Source: Streptomyces silvae
GTDB taxonomy: Bacteria; Actinomycetota; Actinomycetes; Streptomycetales; Streptomycetaceae
NCBI RefSeq assembly: GCF_016745505.1
Contig: NZ_JAERUC010000012.1
Location: forward strand, 1 to 64,000
Length of the DNA stretch: 64,000 bases
Reading direction: 5' to 3'
Position 1 is the first letter of the stretch, and every line of letters starts with the position of its first letter. The notes below the pieces were generated by a model, which was not told where the DNA came from, searched no databases, and was given only the letters and a program-made list of their open reading frames with translations. Below are positions 1 through 9,446 of this stretch, one piece after another. A program made the position numbers and the translations under genes.

Positions 1-565
1 CGGCCGTCCCGAAGAACAGCGCCCACAGCGACCACAGGAATGCGGCCGACGTACCGACCGAGATCAGCGTGTCCATGGTGGCCGCGCCGTGCTTGGCATT
101 GGTGAACGCGGCGCGGTGGAAGGGCCAGGCCGCGTAGGTGACGACGGGCGCGGCAAGGGTGAGGGAGAGCCACTGCCAGTACTCGATCTGCAGAGCCGGG
201 ATCATCGCCATCGCGATGACGGGTACGGCGAGAACAACGGCGGTGACGAGCCGCTGGCGAAGGGGCCGTAGCTCGATGTCCGCGCGCTCGTCCTCGCTCG
301 GACCGCCCGTCGCTCCGTCCTGTTCGGCCCGCGGAAGGGCGGGCTCCTGGGCGGAGTAACCGGTCGCTTCGACGGTGGCGATCAGGTCCTGCACCGAGAT
401 GTCATCGGCGAAGCTGACCTTGGCTTTCTCGGTGGCGTAGTTGACGGTGGCCTCGACCCCGTCCATACGGTTGAGCTTCTTCTCGATACGGGCCGCGCAC
501 GAGGCGCAGGTCATGCCGCCGATGGCGAGCTCGACCTGGGCGGTGCCCTGAGTCGTGGTGGACAT
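1..565 (-). CDS. copA: Copper-translocating P-type ATPase, N-terminal part (cut by window edge)
   Basis: Partial: the ATG is at 563-565 and the frame stays open to base 1, giving the first 188 residues. A heavy-metal-associated domain comes first, with the metal-binding GMTCASC motif (Cys20 and Cys23). A charged linker follows, then hydrophobic stretches (about 105-125, 128-147 and 163-188) matching the first membrane helices of P1B-type ATPases. The phosphorylation DKTG and CPC motifs would lie outside the window. In the family this pump exports Cu(I) from the cytoplasm using ATP. It lies 91 bp downstream of copZ on the same strand and is probably co-transcribed from the CsoR-like control region at 959-1057. 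The RBS is AGCAGGAA. Confidence 0.93.
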   Translation of the reverse strand, partial: MSTTTQGTAQVELAIGGMTCASCAARIEKKLNRMDGVEATVNYATEKAKVSFADDISVQDLIATVEATGYSAQEPALPRAEQDGATGGPSEDERADIELRPLRQRLVTAVVLAVPVIAMAMIPALQIEYWQWLSLTLAAPVVTYAAWPFHRAAFTNAKHGAATMDTLISVGTSAAFLWSLWALFFGTA

Positions 566-656
566 TTCCTGCTCCTCGTTCGGACGGAACTACGGGGCGG
601 TGGCCGGGGCCCGGCCTGCGAACAGGGCCCCGGCGGCCGGTGGACTGTGGCGCGGG

Positions 657-938
657 TCAGGCGCGGCCGGAGAGCTCGTAACCGGCGTCGTCGACCGCTG
701 CCGCGATCGCTGCGTCGTCGGACGTGCTCTTGGTGGTGACGGTGACCAGGCCGGCGGTCACGTCCACGTCGACGGCCAGGACCTCGTCCAGCTCGCCGAC
801 CGCCTTCGTGATGGCGGTCTTGCAGTGCCCGCAGGTCATGCCTGAGACGCGGTAGACGGTGACGGTGGCGTCCGTGACGGCGGTCGCAGCCTCGCCGGTG
901 CTGGTCGAGCAGGTGCCATCAGGAGTACAGCAGGACAT
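657..938 (-). CDS. copZ: CopZ-type copper chaperone (HMA domain)
   Basis: 93 aa, one heavy-metal-associated domain with the GMTCGHC motif (Cys36, Cys39) and the usual ferredoxin-like pattern. The N-terminus carries extra cysteines (Cys3, Cys4, Cys10) before the domain, unlike the shortest CopZ proteins, and these could add metal ligands. In the family it carries Cu(I) to the exporter CopA, here encoded just downstream. The ATG has a strong GAGGAGG ribosome site. A perfect CsoR-like palindrome lies about 20 bp upstream of the start, so copper-inducible expression is expected. Confidence 0.93.
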   Translation of the reverse strand: MSCCTPDGTCSTSTGEAATAVTDATVTVYRVSGMTCGHCKTAITKAVGELDEVLAVDVDVTAGLVTVTTKSTSDDAAIAAAVDDAGYELSGRA

Positions 939-958
939 GAGTTCCTCCTCGGATCCTT

Positions 959-975
959 ATACCCCTAGGGGGTAT
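959..975. promoter_or_regulatory. CsoR-like operator 1
   Basis: Perfect palindrome ATACCCC-TAG-GGGGTAT, with 7-bp arms and a 3-bp centre. It matches the TACCC-N-GGGTA type bound by CsoR-family copper repressors. It sits directly upstream of copZ (minus strand). No csoR gene is present in the window, so the repressor would be encoded elsewhere. Confidence 0.82.
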
Positions 976-992
976 CAGTGCTGATTCCATGT

Positions 993-1009
993 ATACCCCC
1001 AGGGTGTAT
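993..1009. promoter_or_regulatory. CsoR-like operator 2 (imperfect)
   Basis: ATACCCC-CAG-GGTGTAT, the same 7-3-7 layout as the flanking sites but with one mismatched pair. It lies midway between the divergent copZ and secreted-protein genes, so it may serve both promoters. Confidence 0.65.
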
Positions 1010-1040
1010 TTCTGGCAAGCGCCACGAGAGACGGTCGCTT

Positions 1041-1057
1041 ATACCCCCTAGGGGTAT
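1041..1057. promoter_or_regulatory. CsoR-like operator 3
   Basis: Perfect palindrome ATACCCC-CTA-GGGGTAT, about 60 bp upstream of the ATG at 1119. It is probably the operator for the rightward gene. Confidence 0.8.
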
Positions 1058-1118
1058 AAGCTCGTGAGTGCGAGGCCACCCAGAGGCCCGCCGGGTACGA
1101 ACCCCAGAGGGAGCAGCC

Positions 1119-2084
1119 ATGAACACCGCAGTGAAGATCACCGCATTCACCGCCGCACTCGCAGCGTCGTTCGGCGCCGCGTACGGGCTCGGCGGCTCCG
1201 TGGACCCGATCGCGGGTGGCACCGAACCCGCCACCCATGCCGGGCATGCGAAGGACGCCCCACCGGAGAGCGGGAGCGGCGACGGCGGCCACACGGCCCC
1301 ACCGGCGGGAGGGCTCCAGATTTCCGAGGCCGGATACACCCTCGATCTCAAAACCCCTCGCGTGCAGGCGGCACAGACAAGTGAACTGCGCTTCGCCATA
1401 CGCGACAGGTCCGGCCGACAGGTCACCGCCTACCAGCGAGAGCACGACAAGGAACTCCACCTCATCGTCGCCTCACGCGACCTGGCCACATACCAGCACC
1501 TGCACCCCACCAGGGCCAAGGACGGCGTCTGGAGCACCCCCGTCGACCTCCCCGCCGCCGGCGACTACCGGGTCTTCGCGGACTTCACCCCCACGGCGAA
1601 GAACGCCACCAACCTCACACTCGGGGCCGACCTCGCCGTCTCCGGGGCGTACAAGCCCGCAGAACTGCCCAAGCCATCCCGCACCGCCACGGTCGACGGG
1701 TACTCCGTGACGCTGAACGGCAACCTCCGTCCCGATACAGCGGAAGAACTCACGCTCAGGGTCAGCAAGGACGGGCGCCCGGTCACCGACCTCCAGCCCT
1801 ATCTGGGCGCGTACGGGCACCTTGTGGCGCTGCGCGACGGTGACCTCGCCTACCTGCACGTCCACCCCCACGGCGAACCCGGCGACGGCACCACCGAGTC
1901 CGGCCCGGAAGTCTCCTTCACCGCGACTGCGCCCAGCCCTGCGGCCTATCGCCTCTTCCTCGACTTCAAGCACAAGGGCACCGTTCGCACCGCGGCGTTC
2001 ACCGTCCACGCCGGAGCGCCAGCCGACACCTCTCAGCTTGACGAGCCGGCGGCCGAGACCGAAGTCGGCGGCCATCAGCACTGA
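1119..2084 (+). CDS. Exported His-rich protein, probable copper-related
   Basis: 321 aa from the ATG at 1119, chosen over the GTG at 1068 because AGAGGGAG lies 7 bp upstream and a hydrophobic N-terminal segment (about 5-25) follows at once. The mature part has His-rich patches: HAGHAKD near the N-terminus, HLH after QHLHP, a YLHVHPHG stretch and a GGHQH C-terminus. These suggest periplasm- or wall-side metal binding. Two similar beta-rich halves are visible, each with a (H/Y)LH-type motif followed by a Y-R-(V/L)-F-x-D-F strand. It diverges from copZ across three CsoR-like boxes, so copper induction is likely. Homologues in Streptomyces are usually left as secreted proteins of unknown function. 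Confidence 0.8.
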   Translation: MNTAVKITAFTAALAASFGAAYGLGGSVDPIAGGTEPATHAGHAKDAPPESGSGDGGHTAPPAGGLQISEAGYTLDLKTPRVQAAQTSELRFAIRDRSGRQVTAYQREHDKELHLIVASRDLATYQHLHPTRAKDGVWSTPVDLPAAGDYRVFADFTPTAKNATNLTLGADLAVSGAYKPAELPKPSRTATVDGYSVTLNGNLRPDTAEELTLRVSKDGRPVTDLQPYLGAYGHLVALRDGDLAYLHVHPHGEPGDGTTESGPEVSFTATAPSPAAYRLFLDFKHKGTVRTAAFTVHAGAPADTSQLDEPAAETEVGGHQH

Positions 2085-2170
2085 GCATCAAAACGACATG
2101 CGAGGTCACAAGACGCCCACGGCCTGCCAGTAGCGCGCGTCGCGTAGAGCAGCCGCGTAACACCAGCGCG

Positions 2171-2893
2171 TCAGTGGCTGTGCCCGTCATCGATTCCAGA
2201 TTCCGCTGGGGTTTCCCCTGCTGCCGGCGAGACACTCCCCTCCGGGGATCCGGCGGGGCCCGGCCGATCAGGCTGCGACTGCTGCTCTTCGGACTGAGGT
2301 TCCGTGCCGCCCCCGTGGCTGTGGCCACCTGCGCCAGGCTGCTCGGACAGCGCGGACGCCAGTTGGCGCAGTCCGAAGAAGCTGATGAGTACCACCATGA
2401 GGACGGAGAGGCCGGCCAGGCCGAAGACGCGGCGCCAAGAGGTTCCTTCGTCCTTGATCACGTATGCCAGGAAGGACAGTGCGATGCCGGCCGGTATGAG
2501 GACGGCCGCGCGTGCGGGGAAGTCCTCGAAGTGCTGGAGACCGCCGCTCAGCATGCCGATTCCGAAGGACAGCAGCAGCGAGGCTCCTATGACGACGAGC
2601 ATCCGCGGCAGGGCCGGCTTGTGCCGGGCGAGGACGAATTCGTTGAGGACTGTGGCGGCGAGGAAGACCAAGACTCCGTACCCGGCGATGCGGGTGTAAC
2701 GGGTGGGGTCGAGTGGGTGGTGGACCACGGCGCCGCTGATCAGTCCGGCCCCGACGAAGTAGCCAACGTAGCCGAGGTATCGCGCAAGCAGGGCGCTCTT
2801 CCGTGAACGGGCCTTGCGCAGGGCCGCTCGCCCGGGTCTCTGTGCGGGACCTTCGAGCGTGGCAGGGCGGTCCGCGAGCTGGGAGGTGGGCAC
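2171..2893 (-). CDS. Integral membrane protein with His-rich tail
   Basis: 240 aa from the GTG at 2893, which has AAGGAG about 6 bp upstream; the longer open frame to 3229 lacks such a site. About five membrane helices are visible, including YVGYFVGAGLISGAVV, YGVLVFLAATVLNEFV, MLVVIGASLLLSFGIG, AGIALSFLAYVI and LSVLMVVLISFFGL. The hydrophilic C-terminal tail contains GHSHGGG and ends in DDGHSH, so metal binding on one membrane face is plausible. I do not recognise a named family. It is convergent with the preceding gene and separated from the upstream MFS gene by a strong hairpin (3055-3093), so it probably has its own promoter. Confidence 0.72.
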   Translation of the reverse strand: MPTSQLADRPATLEGPAQRPGRAALRKARSRKSALLARYLGYVGYFVGAGLISGAVVHHPLDPTRYTRIAGYGVLVFLAATVLNEFVLARHKPALPRMLVVIGASLLLSFGIGMLSGGLQHFEDFPARAAVLIPAGIALSFLAYVIKDEGTSWRRVFGLAGLSVLMVVLISFFGLRQLASALSEQPGAGGHSHGGGTEPQSEEQQSQPDRPGPAGSPEGSVSPAAGETPAESGIDDGHSH

Positions 2894-3015
2894 CAGTTGC
2901 TCCTTGTTAGGTGGGGTCGTTGAGGCCAGGCGTGGGCGCCCAGGCGGCCTAAAAGGCGGGATTTCGCTACCGCTCGGCGCTGCGGCGCCCAGGGTTCGCA
3001 GTAACCGGCTGGGCA

Positions 3016-3035
3016 GGGGGCACATCAGTGCCCCC
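3016..3035. repeat. Small hairpin
   Basis: GGGGGCAC-ATCA-GTGCCCCC, an 8-bp perfect stem with a 4-base loop, close to the larger terminator hairpin. It may contribute to termination downstream of the MFS gene. Confidence 0.5.
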
Positions 3036-3054
3036 GAGGTGGGGGGTCGACCCG

Positions 3055-3093
3055 GTGCGGGGGAGGTCGGGTGGCACCCGGCCTCCCCCGCAC
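3055..3093. terminator. Hairpin terminator after the MFS gene
   Basis: Long stem GTGCGGGGGAGG / CCTCCCCCGCAC with an inner CGGGT/ACCCG extension, 19 bp past the stop of the minus-strand MFS gene. There is no T-run, as is usual in Streptomyces. Confidence 0.7.
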
Positions 3094-3111
3094 TTGCCAC
3101 GACCGTTCGGG

Positions 3112-4413
3112 TCAGGCGGTTGCAGGTACGGACTCGGATGCGGACTTTGGCGTTGCGAGGCGGCCGGTGCGGTCGAGTCCGTACAGCGCTGCTGCGCAGC
3201 CGAGGCCCAGCAGGGACAGGACGATCCACGGCAGCGCGGACATCCCGGCGTTGCGGGCAGCGTCAAGGGCGGCTCCGGTAAGGAGGTTCCCGACGGTGAT
3301 GCCGATACCGCAGATGGTGTTGTACAGGCCGTAGTGGGTGGCGACGAGGCGGTTGCCGGAGAGACGGACGATGGTGTCCATCTCGAACGGGTAGGCGATC
3401 ATCGTGCCCAGGGCGAGCAGCAGTGCGGACAGCGCGGGTGGCACCGCGGCAAGCAGCCACAGGCCAAGCCCGCCGTCCGGAACCGGCACAGCCGTGGCCA
3501 GCAGCAGCGGTACGAACGCCAGCCCCATGGCCAGCAGGCCCCACACGAGTGCGCGGCCGGGCTCCATACGGGCCTTGCACCAGGCAGTCACCCGCGTCTG
3601 GCCCAGGATGGTGCTGAGCCCGGACACGGCGAACAGCACCGCCACCGCAGCCGTGCCGAACTGGCCCTCGCCGCCCAGACGTCGCACCTCCAGCGGCAGC
3701 GCGAGATAGACCTGGAAGGTCATGACGTACGAGCCGACCATGGCGAGCGAGAACAGCAGGAACGGCCGGTTGGCCAGGATGCCGCGCCACTGCACCAGGA
3801 CACCCCGGCGGCTGTCCGCCCCGGACTTCGTGTCGTCGGCCCTGCGCGCGGGCAGAGCCCGGATCTGCACGATGCTCAGGACCGCGAAAATCCCGGCGGC
3901 TGTGAGACAGGTGACGCGGAAGTCGATGCCGGTCAGCGCCATTCCCACCAGCGGGCCGAGGAGGATTCCGGCCTGGTAGAAGACGTTGAACAGCGCGAAC
4001 GCCTCCACTCGCCGTTCCCCCGCGTCCGCCGCCAGGTAGGCGCGGGTGGCCGGGTTGAACAGCGCACCAGCCAGACCGGTGGCGGCGGAGGCGGCGATCA
4101 GCGCGGGGACCGACTCCACGAGCCCTAGGGTCGCGAAGCCGACGATGCGCAGCACCATACCGGCGATGATCATCGGCTTGTACCCGAACCGGTCGGCCAG
4201 GGTCCCGCCGACCAGGAACATGCCCTGCTGGCTGAAGTTGCGGACACCGAGGATCAGACCGACGAGCCACCCGGCCAGCCCGAGGGGCCCGGCCAGGTGG
4301 GTGGCGAGGTACGGCATGAGCATGTAGAAGCCGAGGTTGATGGTGAACTGGTTGACCATCAACAGCTGGACACTGCGCTCGTAGGTGCGGACCTGCGCGA
4401 GGGTGCTCTTCAC
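3112..4413 (-). CDS. MFS transporter (DHA1-like, 12 TM)
   Basis: 433 aa. Hydrophobic segments run the full length and fit a 12-helix MFS fold. The loop between helices 2 and 3 carries the family motif as [11 protein letters not shown]. The GTG start overlaps the stop of the upstream cysteine-synthase-like gene by 4 bases (GTGA), so the two are translationally coupled. Coupling to a PLP enzyme suggests export of an amino-acid-like product made by that enzyme, but the substrate cannot be read from sequence. A general drug exporter is the alternative. Confidence 0.85.
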   Translation of the reverse strand: MKSTLAQVRTYERSVQLLMVNQFTINLGFYMLMPYLATHLAGPLGLAGWLVGLILGVRNFSQQGMFLVGGTLADRFGYKPMIIAGMVLRIVGFATLGLVESVPALIAASAATGLAGALFNPATRAYLAADAGERRVEAFALFNVFYQAGILLGPLVGMALTGIDFRVTCLTAAGIFAVLSIVQIRALPARRADDTKSGADSRRGVLVQWRGILANRPFLLFSLAMVGSYVMTFQVYLALPLEVRRLGGEGQFGTAAVAVLFAVSGLSTILGQTRVTAWCKARMEPGRALVWGLLAMGLAFVPLLLATAVPVPDGGLGLWLLAAVPPALSALLLALGTMIAYPFEMDTIVRLSGNRLVATHYGLYNTICGIGITVGNLLTGAALDAARNAGMSALPWIVLSLLGLGCAAALYGLDRTGRLATPKSASESVPATA

Positions 4414-5531
4414 CGCGCCTCCCCTGCACCGGTCCGGTCACGCACGTCGTCGCTGCTGAGGGTGAGCGGGTCGACCACGCTCGTACACCGGGCCCATCGG
4501 GTGACTTCCTTCTCGTCCAGGCGGCCGATCACGTCGGGCTCGGCAGCAGGCGGGCTGTCGAGCAGACCATGGGCCGCGCAGTAGTCGTCGTCGTAGACGG
4601 TGCCGAGGTAGCGCTGAGGCCCGTCGGGGAAGATCGCCGCGATCCGGGTGTCCTCGGGCATCTCGCGGGCGAGCCATCCGGCGACCAGGGCGACCGCGCC
4701 GACGCTCCATCCGCCGGTCGCGTAGTGCGAGGCAGCCAGCTGACGGCAGGACCACACCGCTTCGGCCGGGGCGACCCAGTGCACTTCGGAAAAACTGTCG
4801 TAGGCGACGTTGCGCGGGTAGATGCTGGATCCGAGCCCGCGCATCAGCCGTGGCCGGGCGGGCTGGCCGAAGATCGTGGAGCCGACGGTGTCCACGCCCA
4901 CGACTTTCAGATCCGGGTAGAGCTGCCGCAGCACCCGGGAGACGCCTGCAGAGTGGCCGCCGGTACCGACACTGCACACCAGAACGTCGATGTGAGCGAG
5001 CTCGGTAGCCAGTTCCAGCGCGAGCGGCGTGTAGGCCGTGGTGTTGTCGGGGTTGTTGTACTGGTCCGGGCACCAGGAATCCGGGTACTGCTTCATGAGT
5101 TGGGTGACGCGGTCGCGGCGGGCCTGTTGCCAGCCGCCGGTGGGGTGGGGCTCGGAGACAACGTTGACCTGGGCGCCGTAAGCGGTGAGCAGCCGGGTCA
5201 TGGACATCTCCAGGCCCGGGTCGGTGACCAGGGTGACCGGGTGGCCGTGGACCATGCCCGCCAGGGCCAGGCCGAGGCCGAGGGTGCCACTGGTGGACTC
5301 GATGATCCGCGCTCCGGGCTTCAGATCGCCACGGGCTCGGGCGCGTTCGACCATGTACAGACCGGGGCGGTCCTTTATGCCGCCGGGGTTGAAGCCTTCC
5401 AGCTTCGCCCAGAACCCCCGTCCGACCGGAGCGAAGGGCTCGCTGACGTGCAGGAGCGGCGTGTTGCCGACCAGGCCGGACAGGGCGGCGTGGCCGGGCT
5501 TGGGGGGATGGGTGACGTTCGGAGAGTGCAT
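4410..5531 (-). CDS. Cysteine-synthase-like PLP enzyme
   Basis: 373 aa from the ATG at 5531 (GAGGGC upstream). It is a fold-type II PLP enzyme of the cysteine synthase / cystathionine beta-synthase family. The Schiff-base Lys lies in NPGGIKDRP, the usual NPGGSxKDR motif with one residue missing. A phosphate-binding GTGGHSAG is present, with a C-terminal FPDG. The acceptor-binding TSGNTG loop is replaced by STSGTLG, so the substrate may not be O-acetylserine. It is coupled to the MFS exporter (4-base overlap). Relatives of this kind include enzymes making 2,3-diaminopropionate or other modified amino acids as well as cysteine. Confidence 0.82.
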   Translation of the reverse strand: MHSPNVTHPPKPGHAALSGLVGNTPLLHVSEPFAPVGRGFWAKLEGFNPGGIKDRPGLYMVERARARGDLKPGARIIESTSGTLGLGLALAGMVHGHPVTLVTDPGLEMSMTRLLTAYGAQVNVVSEPHPTGGWQQARRDRVTQLMKQYPDSWCPDQYNNPDNTTAYTPLALELATELAHIDVLVCSVGTGGHSAGVSRVLRQLYPDLKVVGVDTVGSTIFGQPARPRLMRGLGSSIYPRNVAYDSFSEVHWVAPAEAVWSCRQLAASHYATGGWSVGAVALVAGWLAREMPEDTRIAAIFPDGPQRYLGTVYDDDYCAAHGLLDSPPAAEPDVIGRLDEKEVTRWARCTSVVDPLTLSSDDVRDRTGAGEAR

Positions 5532-5662
5532 CAGTCGGCCCTCATCATTCGGTGAATGGCGCGTCGGGTACTGGTCTCTCGCACGCCGCCCGGCCCCGAA
5601 CCGGTGATCCGGTCCCACGGGCGGAGCGACGGCCGCGGCATGCTGCGGCGGGAAGAGGCGGC

Positions 5663-6109
5663 CTACCTCCGCCACCGGCAGAGCGAACACAAGGTTTCTC
5701 GGCCTGAGCCAGCTCCTGGCACCGCCACCTGTGCCTGCCGAACGCCGGCGTCAGCTGACGGCGAGCACCCCGTTGTCGCTTCGGGGGCGGTGGCGGCGGA
5801 CGTCGGCGTACGCGTCTGCTGGCCGGCGACCACAGCGGTGTCCGCGCCGGCCGGCGAGCAGGACGAGTCAGCGGGTGCGGCAGCGTGCGGCAGTTGCTCA
5901 ACGCCCTGCTGGGCAGCCGAGACCGCGCGGGGCACGCCGTGAGCATCGCTGGGCTCGTGGAGCGGTAGCGCACAGCCGAGGATGCTCAGGAGCAAGCCGC
6001 TCAGGAGCAGGGCCATGAGCCGTTGCTGTACCGGTGCGATCACGGGACGTCGGCGAATACGGGTGGGGGACGGCACAGTTCCTCCGCAGGCGGCCGTCGC
6101 GCGCCCCAA
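5663..6109 (-). CDS. DUF6153-like small exported/membrane protein
   Basis: 148 aa. A basic N-terminus precedes one hydrophobic helix ([19 protein letters not shown]), followed by an Ala/Pro/Ser-rich tail with scattered Cys and His. The layout matches the DUF6153-like protein at 12340 and, more loosely, the one at 6303. The start is uncertain: a GTG about 20 codons downstream (VIAPVQQ) would give a more typical short N-terminus. No function is known for the family; here it sits among copper genes. Confidence 0.5.
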   Translation of the reverse strand: MGRATAACGGTVPSPTRIRRRPVIAPVQQRLMALLLSGLLLSILGCALPLHEPSDAHGVPRAVSAAQQGVEQLPHAAAPADSSCSPAGADTAVVAGQQTRTPTSAATAPEATTGCSPSADAGVRQAQVAVPGAGSGRETLCSLCRWRR

Positions 6110-6302
6110 GGGCAGCGCAGCGGCGGGCGGGACGTTCCATGGCAGGGGCGACGTCGCAGGAACCTGCCTCGCGACACAACGCGGCGCGTCGGAGCAAGGA
6201 GAGAGACAGCGACGACCGGCCTCATCGCGCCCACAGCCGCAGAGGGCTGCCCGAAGTCATGTCACACGGGAAGGCGTGGAAGGCCGGGGAAGGTCGCCGG
6301 TG

Positions 6303-6731
6303 CTAGATCTGCAGGACTGTGGCTCTTATCGACGTGCTCGGCAACTGCTTGGCTGCCGCGACGTCACCGAAGGCGATCGGAGTAGGTCGCGGCAGTGCAG
6401 GAGCGTCTGCCACGACCAGGGCGCAGAGGCTCGGGACATCCAGAGTCGGTGCCTGCTGCGGCTGACCGGGTACGCACTCCGCAGCCGTATGAGACGAGCC
6501 GTCATGCTCACCACCATGGTGATCAGCCGGCCCGTCCTCGACAGCGAGGCCGTGGCCCACGTCCACAGCGGACGCAGTCACGCTAGCGTCCAGGTGAGCG
6601 CTGACCGCTTCCTGGCTCACCCCGTGCGCGTATACGAAGGTGAACAGCGTGACGGCCACCCACAGCATGCGCAGCGGACCCGCTGACGAGCGGGCCCGTG
6701 CCACACGGGGAGACGACCAAGCCGTGACCAT
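6303..6731 (-). CDS. DUF6153-like small membrane protein
   Basis: 142 aa. A basic N-terminus, one hydrophobic segment (LWVAVTLFTFVYAHGVS), then a His-containing stretch (GPADHHGGEHDGSSH), a Cys, and a Pro-rich tail. The order helix, short spacer, His-rich segment, Cys-Val-Pro is that seen in DUF6153 proteins of Streptomyces. It lies 193 bp upstream of a similar gene on the same strand. Function is unknown; the His-rich exported part suggests metal contact. Confidence 0.55.
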   Translation of the reverse strand: MVTAWSSPRVARARSSAGPLRMLWVAVTLFTFVYAHGVSQEAVSAHLDASVTASAVDVGHGLAVEDGPADHHGGEHDGSSHTAAECVPGQPQQAPTLDVPSLCALVVADAPALPRPTPIAFGDVAAAKQLPSTSIRATVLQI

Positions 6732-7363
6732 GCCGTGATCCTAGTCGCTCATGCTGCCGTCCATTCGCCGCCCCGGCCTCGAACAGAGCCCGAACAGACG
6801 GTCCTGTCCGGACACGCGTATCGGCAACAGCACAGGTGATGAGCAGACGACGGCTTCCGTGAGGGGTCCGAGACGAGCGCAAAAATAGGACGTGCGTCAC
6901 ACCCGGCCTGGGGCGCCACCCATCGGCGCGCTCACGACTGCCTTGGAGTACCGAACGGTCTGCTAGTCGTGCAACGGAGCCGGGCCTCACCGCCCACTCC
7001 GGGGAGCGGCAGGCGGCCCCGGGTGCCCAGGCCCGCCCGTCAACAGCTGTTCAGCTATGTCTCTTTGCCCGATACGAGGGCCACCAGGATGTCAGCGACC
7101 GGTCGTTCGGCCGCATGCGCCTCCGGCGCTCGGCAAGCAGGCAGAAGGTACGGCCTTGGTCGGAGCTGATCACCAGGCGATCCGCAGTGCCGACTCGTAC
7201 CTGCGTCCTTATCGACCTCCCGCCGGCCTGCGGACTGACCGGTCACCGAGGGGTGGCGCAGACGGAGCAAGAGCTCGCGCAGGGGCGGAAAGCGAGTGCC
7301 CGGGCGGGCTCTCCTAGGGACCCGCAGGGGCGTGGTTGCCGTCGGTTCAAGCGCCGTGCCTGG
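6732..7363. other. Intergenic stretch without a supported gene
   Basis: Several short overlapping frames exist on both strands (for example 7055-7270 minus), but none has a good ribosome site or a recognisable domain. It may hold the promoter of the 6303 gene and the end of the MFS unit. I see no clear repeat. Confidence 0.4.
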
Positions 7364-8749
7364 TCACGGGGAAGGCTTCTTCGGGGTCAGGAAGAAGGTC
7401 AGGAGCGCGGCTACGGCAGCGACGACCGCGCCCGCGGCGAACCCGGGGGCGAAAGCAGCTGCGTCACCTCCGGCGATACCGGCTGCGGCCATGCTTGAGA
7501 CCACAGCAGCTCCCAGCGATGCGCCAAACTCGTGGAACGTGCTGAGAATGCCCGAAGCAAGGCCCGCTTCGTGCGGTTCGATCTGGCCCAGCGCAGTGGC
7601 GGAGGCGACCACGAAGAGCACTCCCGTGCCCGCGGCAGCCACCGCGATACCCGCAACCGTGGCTGCCGTGTTCTCCCACAGGGCGGGAGCAGTCATCCCG
7701 GCGGCGGCGACCAGCAGGCCCGCCACTCCCAGCGTCCTGGATCCGGTCCGCCCGATGACGCGGCCGGCGGCGTTCGCGCCGATCATGGTTGCCAGTGCCA
7801 CGGGCAGGAAGAACAGGCCGGTTGCCAGCGGCCCGTGTCCGCGGTGGTCCTGGAGGTAGAAGGTGCCGAGGAAGAACACCATGATCATCAGAGCTGTGGC
7901 CACCAGGATCAGCAGCGTGCCCGTGGCCACCGGCCGACGCGTCAGAAGGCGGATGTCCATCAGAGGCGTCGCCGTCCGCCGCTGCCAGGCCGCGAAGGCC
8001 CAGTACAGCAGCAGAGCCGCAACCACCAGACCCGCCGTCGCCATGGTGATCCACCCCTTGTCGCCGGCGCGTATCAGCGCATAGGTCAGGGTGCCGGTGG
8101 CAGCGGTGACCAGGATCGCGCCCACGGCATCCAGGCGCCCCGAGGTGGCACGCCGCTGTGGCGGCAGGTAGGCCCTCAGTGCGACGACCAGCGCCAAGCC
8201 CACGGGGACGTTGACGAAGAACACCCACGGCCAGCCTGGCCCCGCGGTCAGCAGGCCACCCAGCAGCACGCCCAGGGCGGCGCCGCTGCCACCGAGGGAC
8301 GACCAGATCCCCAGGGCCTTGTTGCGCTCCTCGCCCTCGAAGAGCGTCACGACCAACGACAGGGCCGCCGGGGACAGCATGGCCGCGGAGAGGCCCTGGA
8401 TCACCCGGCCGGCGAGCAGCATGCCTCCCGATTCCGCAAGACCCGCCAGCAGGGAGGCGCCGGCGAACAGTACGAGGCCGAGAAGGACGAGGCGCCGCGC
8501 GCCGAACAGGTCCGCAGCCCGGCCCCCCAGCAGGAGAAGACCTCCGAAGGCCAGGGTGTACCCGCTCACGACCCAGGTCAGCGCCTCGCGCTCCAGACCG
8601 AGGTCCGCTCCCAGGTGCGGCAACGCGATGGCCACGACCGTGACGTCCAGGATGAGCATCAGCTGCGCGACGCCGACCAGGCCAAGAATCTTCCACCGAC
8701 GTGGATCCGGTGTGCGGGTGGGACTGGTGGAGATCTCTGCTTCGCTCAC
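7364..8749 (-). CDS. MFS drug transporter, DHA2 (14-TM) type
   Basis: 461 aa from the GTG at 8749, preceded by AAGGGGG; the open frame extends to 8992 but that part runs through the operator and into the divergent gene. DHA2 signatures are clear: LDVTVVAIALPHLG in helix 1, GGRAADLFGARR after helix 2 and GRVIQGLSAAMLSPAA in helix 4. Length and hydropathy fit 14 helices. It is transcribed divergently from a TetR regulator across a long inverted repeat, the standard arrangement for a repressor-controlled efflux pump. The substrate is unknown. Confidence 0.9.
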   Translation of the reverse strand: MSEAEISTSPTRTPDPRRWKILGLVGVAQLMLILDVTVVAIALPHLGADLGLEREALTWVVSGYTLAFGGLLLLGGRAADLFGARRLVLLGLVLFAGASLLAGLAESGGMLLAGRVIQGLSAAMLSPAALSLVVTLFEGEERNKALGIWSSLGGSGAALGVLLGGLLTAGPGWPWVFFVNVPVGLALVVALRAYLPPQRRATSGRLDAVGAILVTAATGTLTYALIRAGDKGWITMATAGLVVAALLLYWAFAAWQRRTATPLMDIRLLTRRPVATGTLLILVATALMIMVFFLGTFYLQDHRGHGPLATGLFFLPVALATMIGANAAGRVIGRTGSRTLGVAGLLVAAAGMTAPALWENTAATVAGIAVAAAGTGVLFVVASATALGQIEPHEAGLASGILSTFHEFGASLGAAVVSSMAAAGIAGGDAAAFAPGFAAGAVVAAVAALLTFFLTPKKPSP

Positions 8750-8770
8750 GACGGTCTGCCCCCTTGCAGG

Positions 8771-8834
8771 TAAGTCGAACAGGCTTGTACGAGTTATGGA
8801 CGCTACTATAACTCGTACAAGCCTGTTCGACTTA
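8771..8834. promoter_or_regulatory. 27-bp perfect inverted repeat, TetR operator
   Basis: Arms 8771-8797 and 8808-8834 are perfect reverse complements with a 10-bp spacer, exactly between the divergent MFS and TetR starts. Each arm is itself an imperfect dyad (AACTCGTACAAG against CCTGTTCGACTT, 9 of 12 positions symmetric). The site may therefore bind two repressor dimers and control both promoters. Confidence 0.85.
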
Positions 8835-8843
8835 TGGAGTGAA

Positions 8844-9446
8844 ATGCCTCGCTCGACACGGCCAGGAGCGCGTCGCGCCGACGCGCAGCACAGCGTCGAG
8901 AAGATCTTGGACGCGGCCATCGACTGCCTCAGCCGCAACCACGACGCGAGCGTCGTACAGATCGCGCAGGCCGCGGGCGTCGGCCGAGTCACCCTCTACG
9001 GCCACTTCCCCTCCCGGGAGGGTCTCGTCGAAGCCGCCCTGGCACATCTGCTGGAACGCGGCGAAGAGGTCCTGTCCGGGCTGGACCTGACGGGCGAGCC
9101 GGCCCAGTCGTTGCGCGAGCTCATCGACTCCAGCTGGCTGCTCATCGCGCAGTCCGGTGCGATGCTGGAGGCCGCTCAGAAGGTCCTGCCTCCCGGACGC
9201 ATCCATGAACTGCACGCCGGACCCGAACAGCGTGTGCGCGAACTCATCGTGCGAGGGCAGGCACAGGGCGCGTTCCGTGACGACCTTCCCGCCGCCTGGC
9301 TGGCCAGCGCCCTCCACCACGTCCTCAAGGGCACGGCCGCGGACGTCAGGAGCGGCGCCATGACCGCGGAACAGGCCCCGGAGTTCATCGCACAGATCAC
9401 TCTCGCCGCCTACGCGCCCCAGCCGAGCTGCTCGAACAGGCCATGA
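8844..9446 (+). CDS. TetR-family repressor
   Basis: 200 aa from the ATG at 8844, with GGAG in front. The N-terminal TetR helix-turn-helix is clear (VVQIAQAAGVGRVTLYGHFP, about residues 37-56), followed by an all-helical ligand domain. It diverges from the MFS gene and should repress both across the 27-bp inverted repeat until the pump substrate binds. It is clearly related to the TetR at 11474: the HTH and the RxLIxRGQxxxAxRxDLxAxWL stretch agree, so the two regulator/pump modules are likely sisters. Confidence 0.9.
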   Translation: MPRSTRPGARRADAQHSVEKILDAAIDCLSRNHDASVVQIAQAAGVGRVTLYGHFPSREGLVEAALAHLLERGEEVLSGLDLTGEPAQSLRELIDSSWLLIAQSGAMLEAAQKVLPPGRIHELHAGPEQRVRELIVRGQAQGAFRDDLPAAWLASALHHVLKGTAADVRSGAMTAEQAPEFIAQITLAAYAPQPSCSNRP

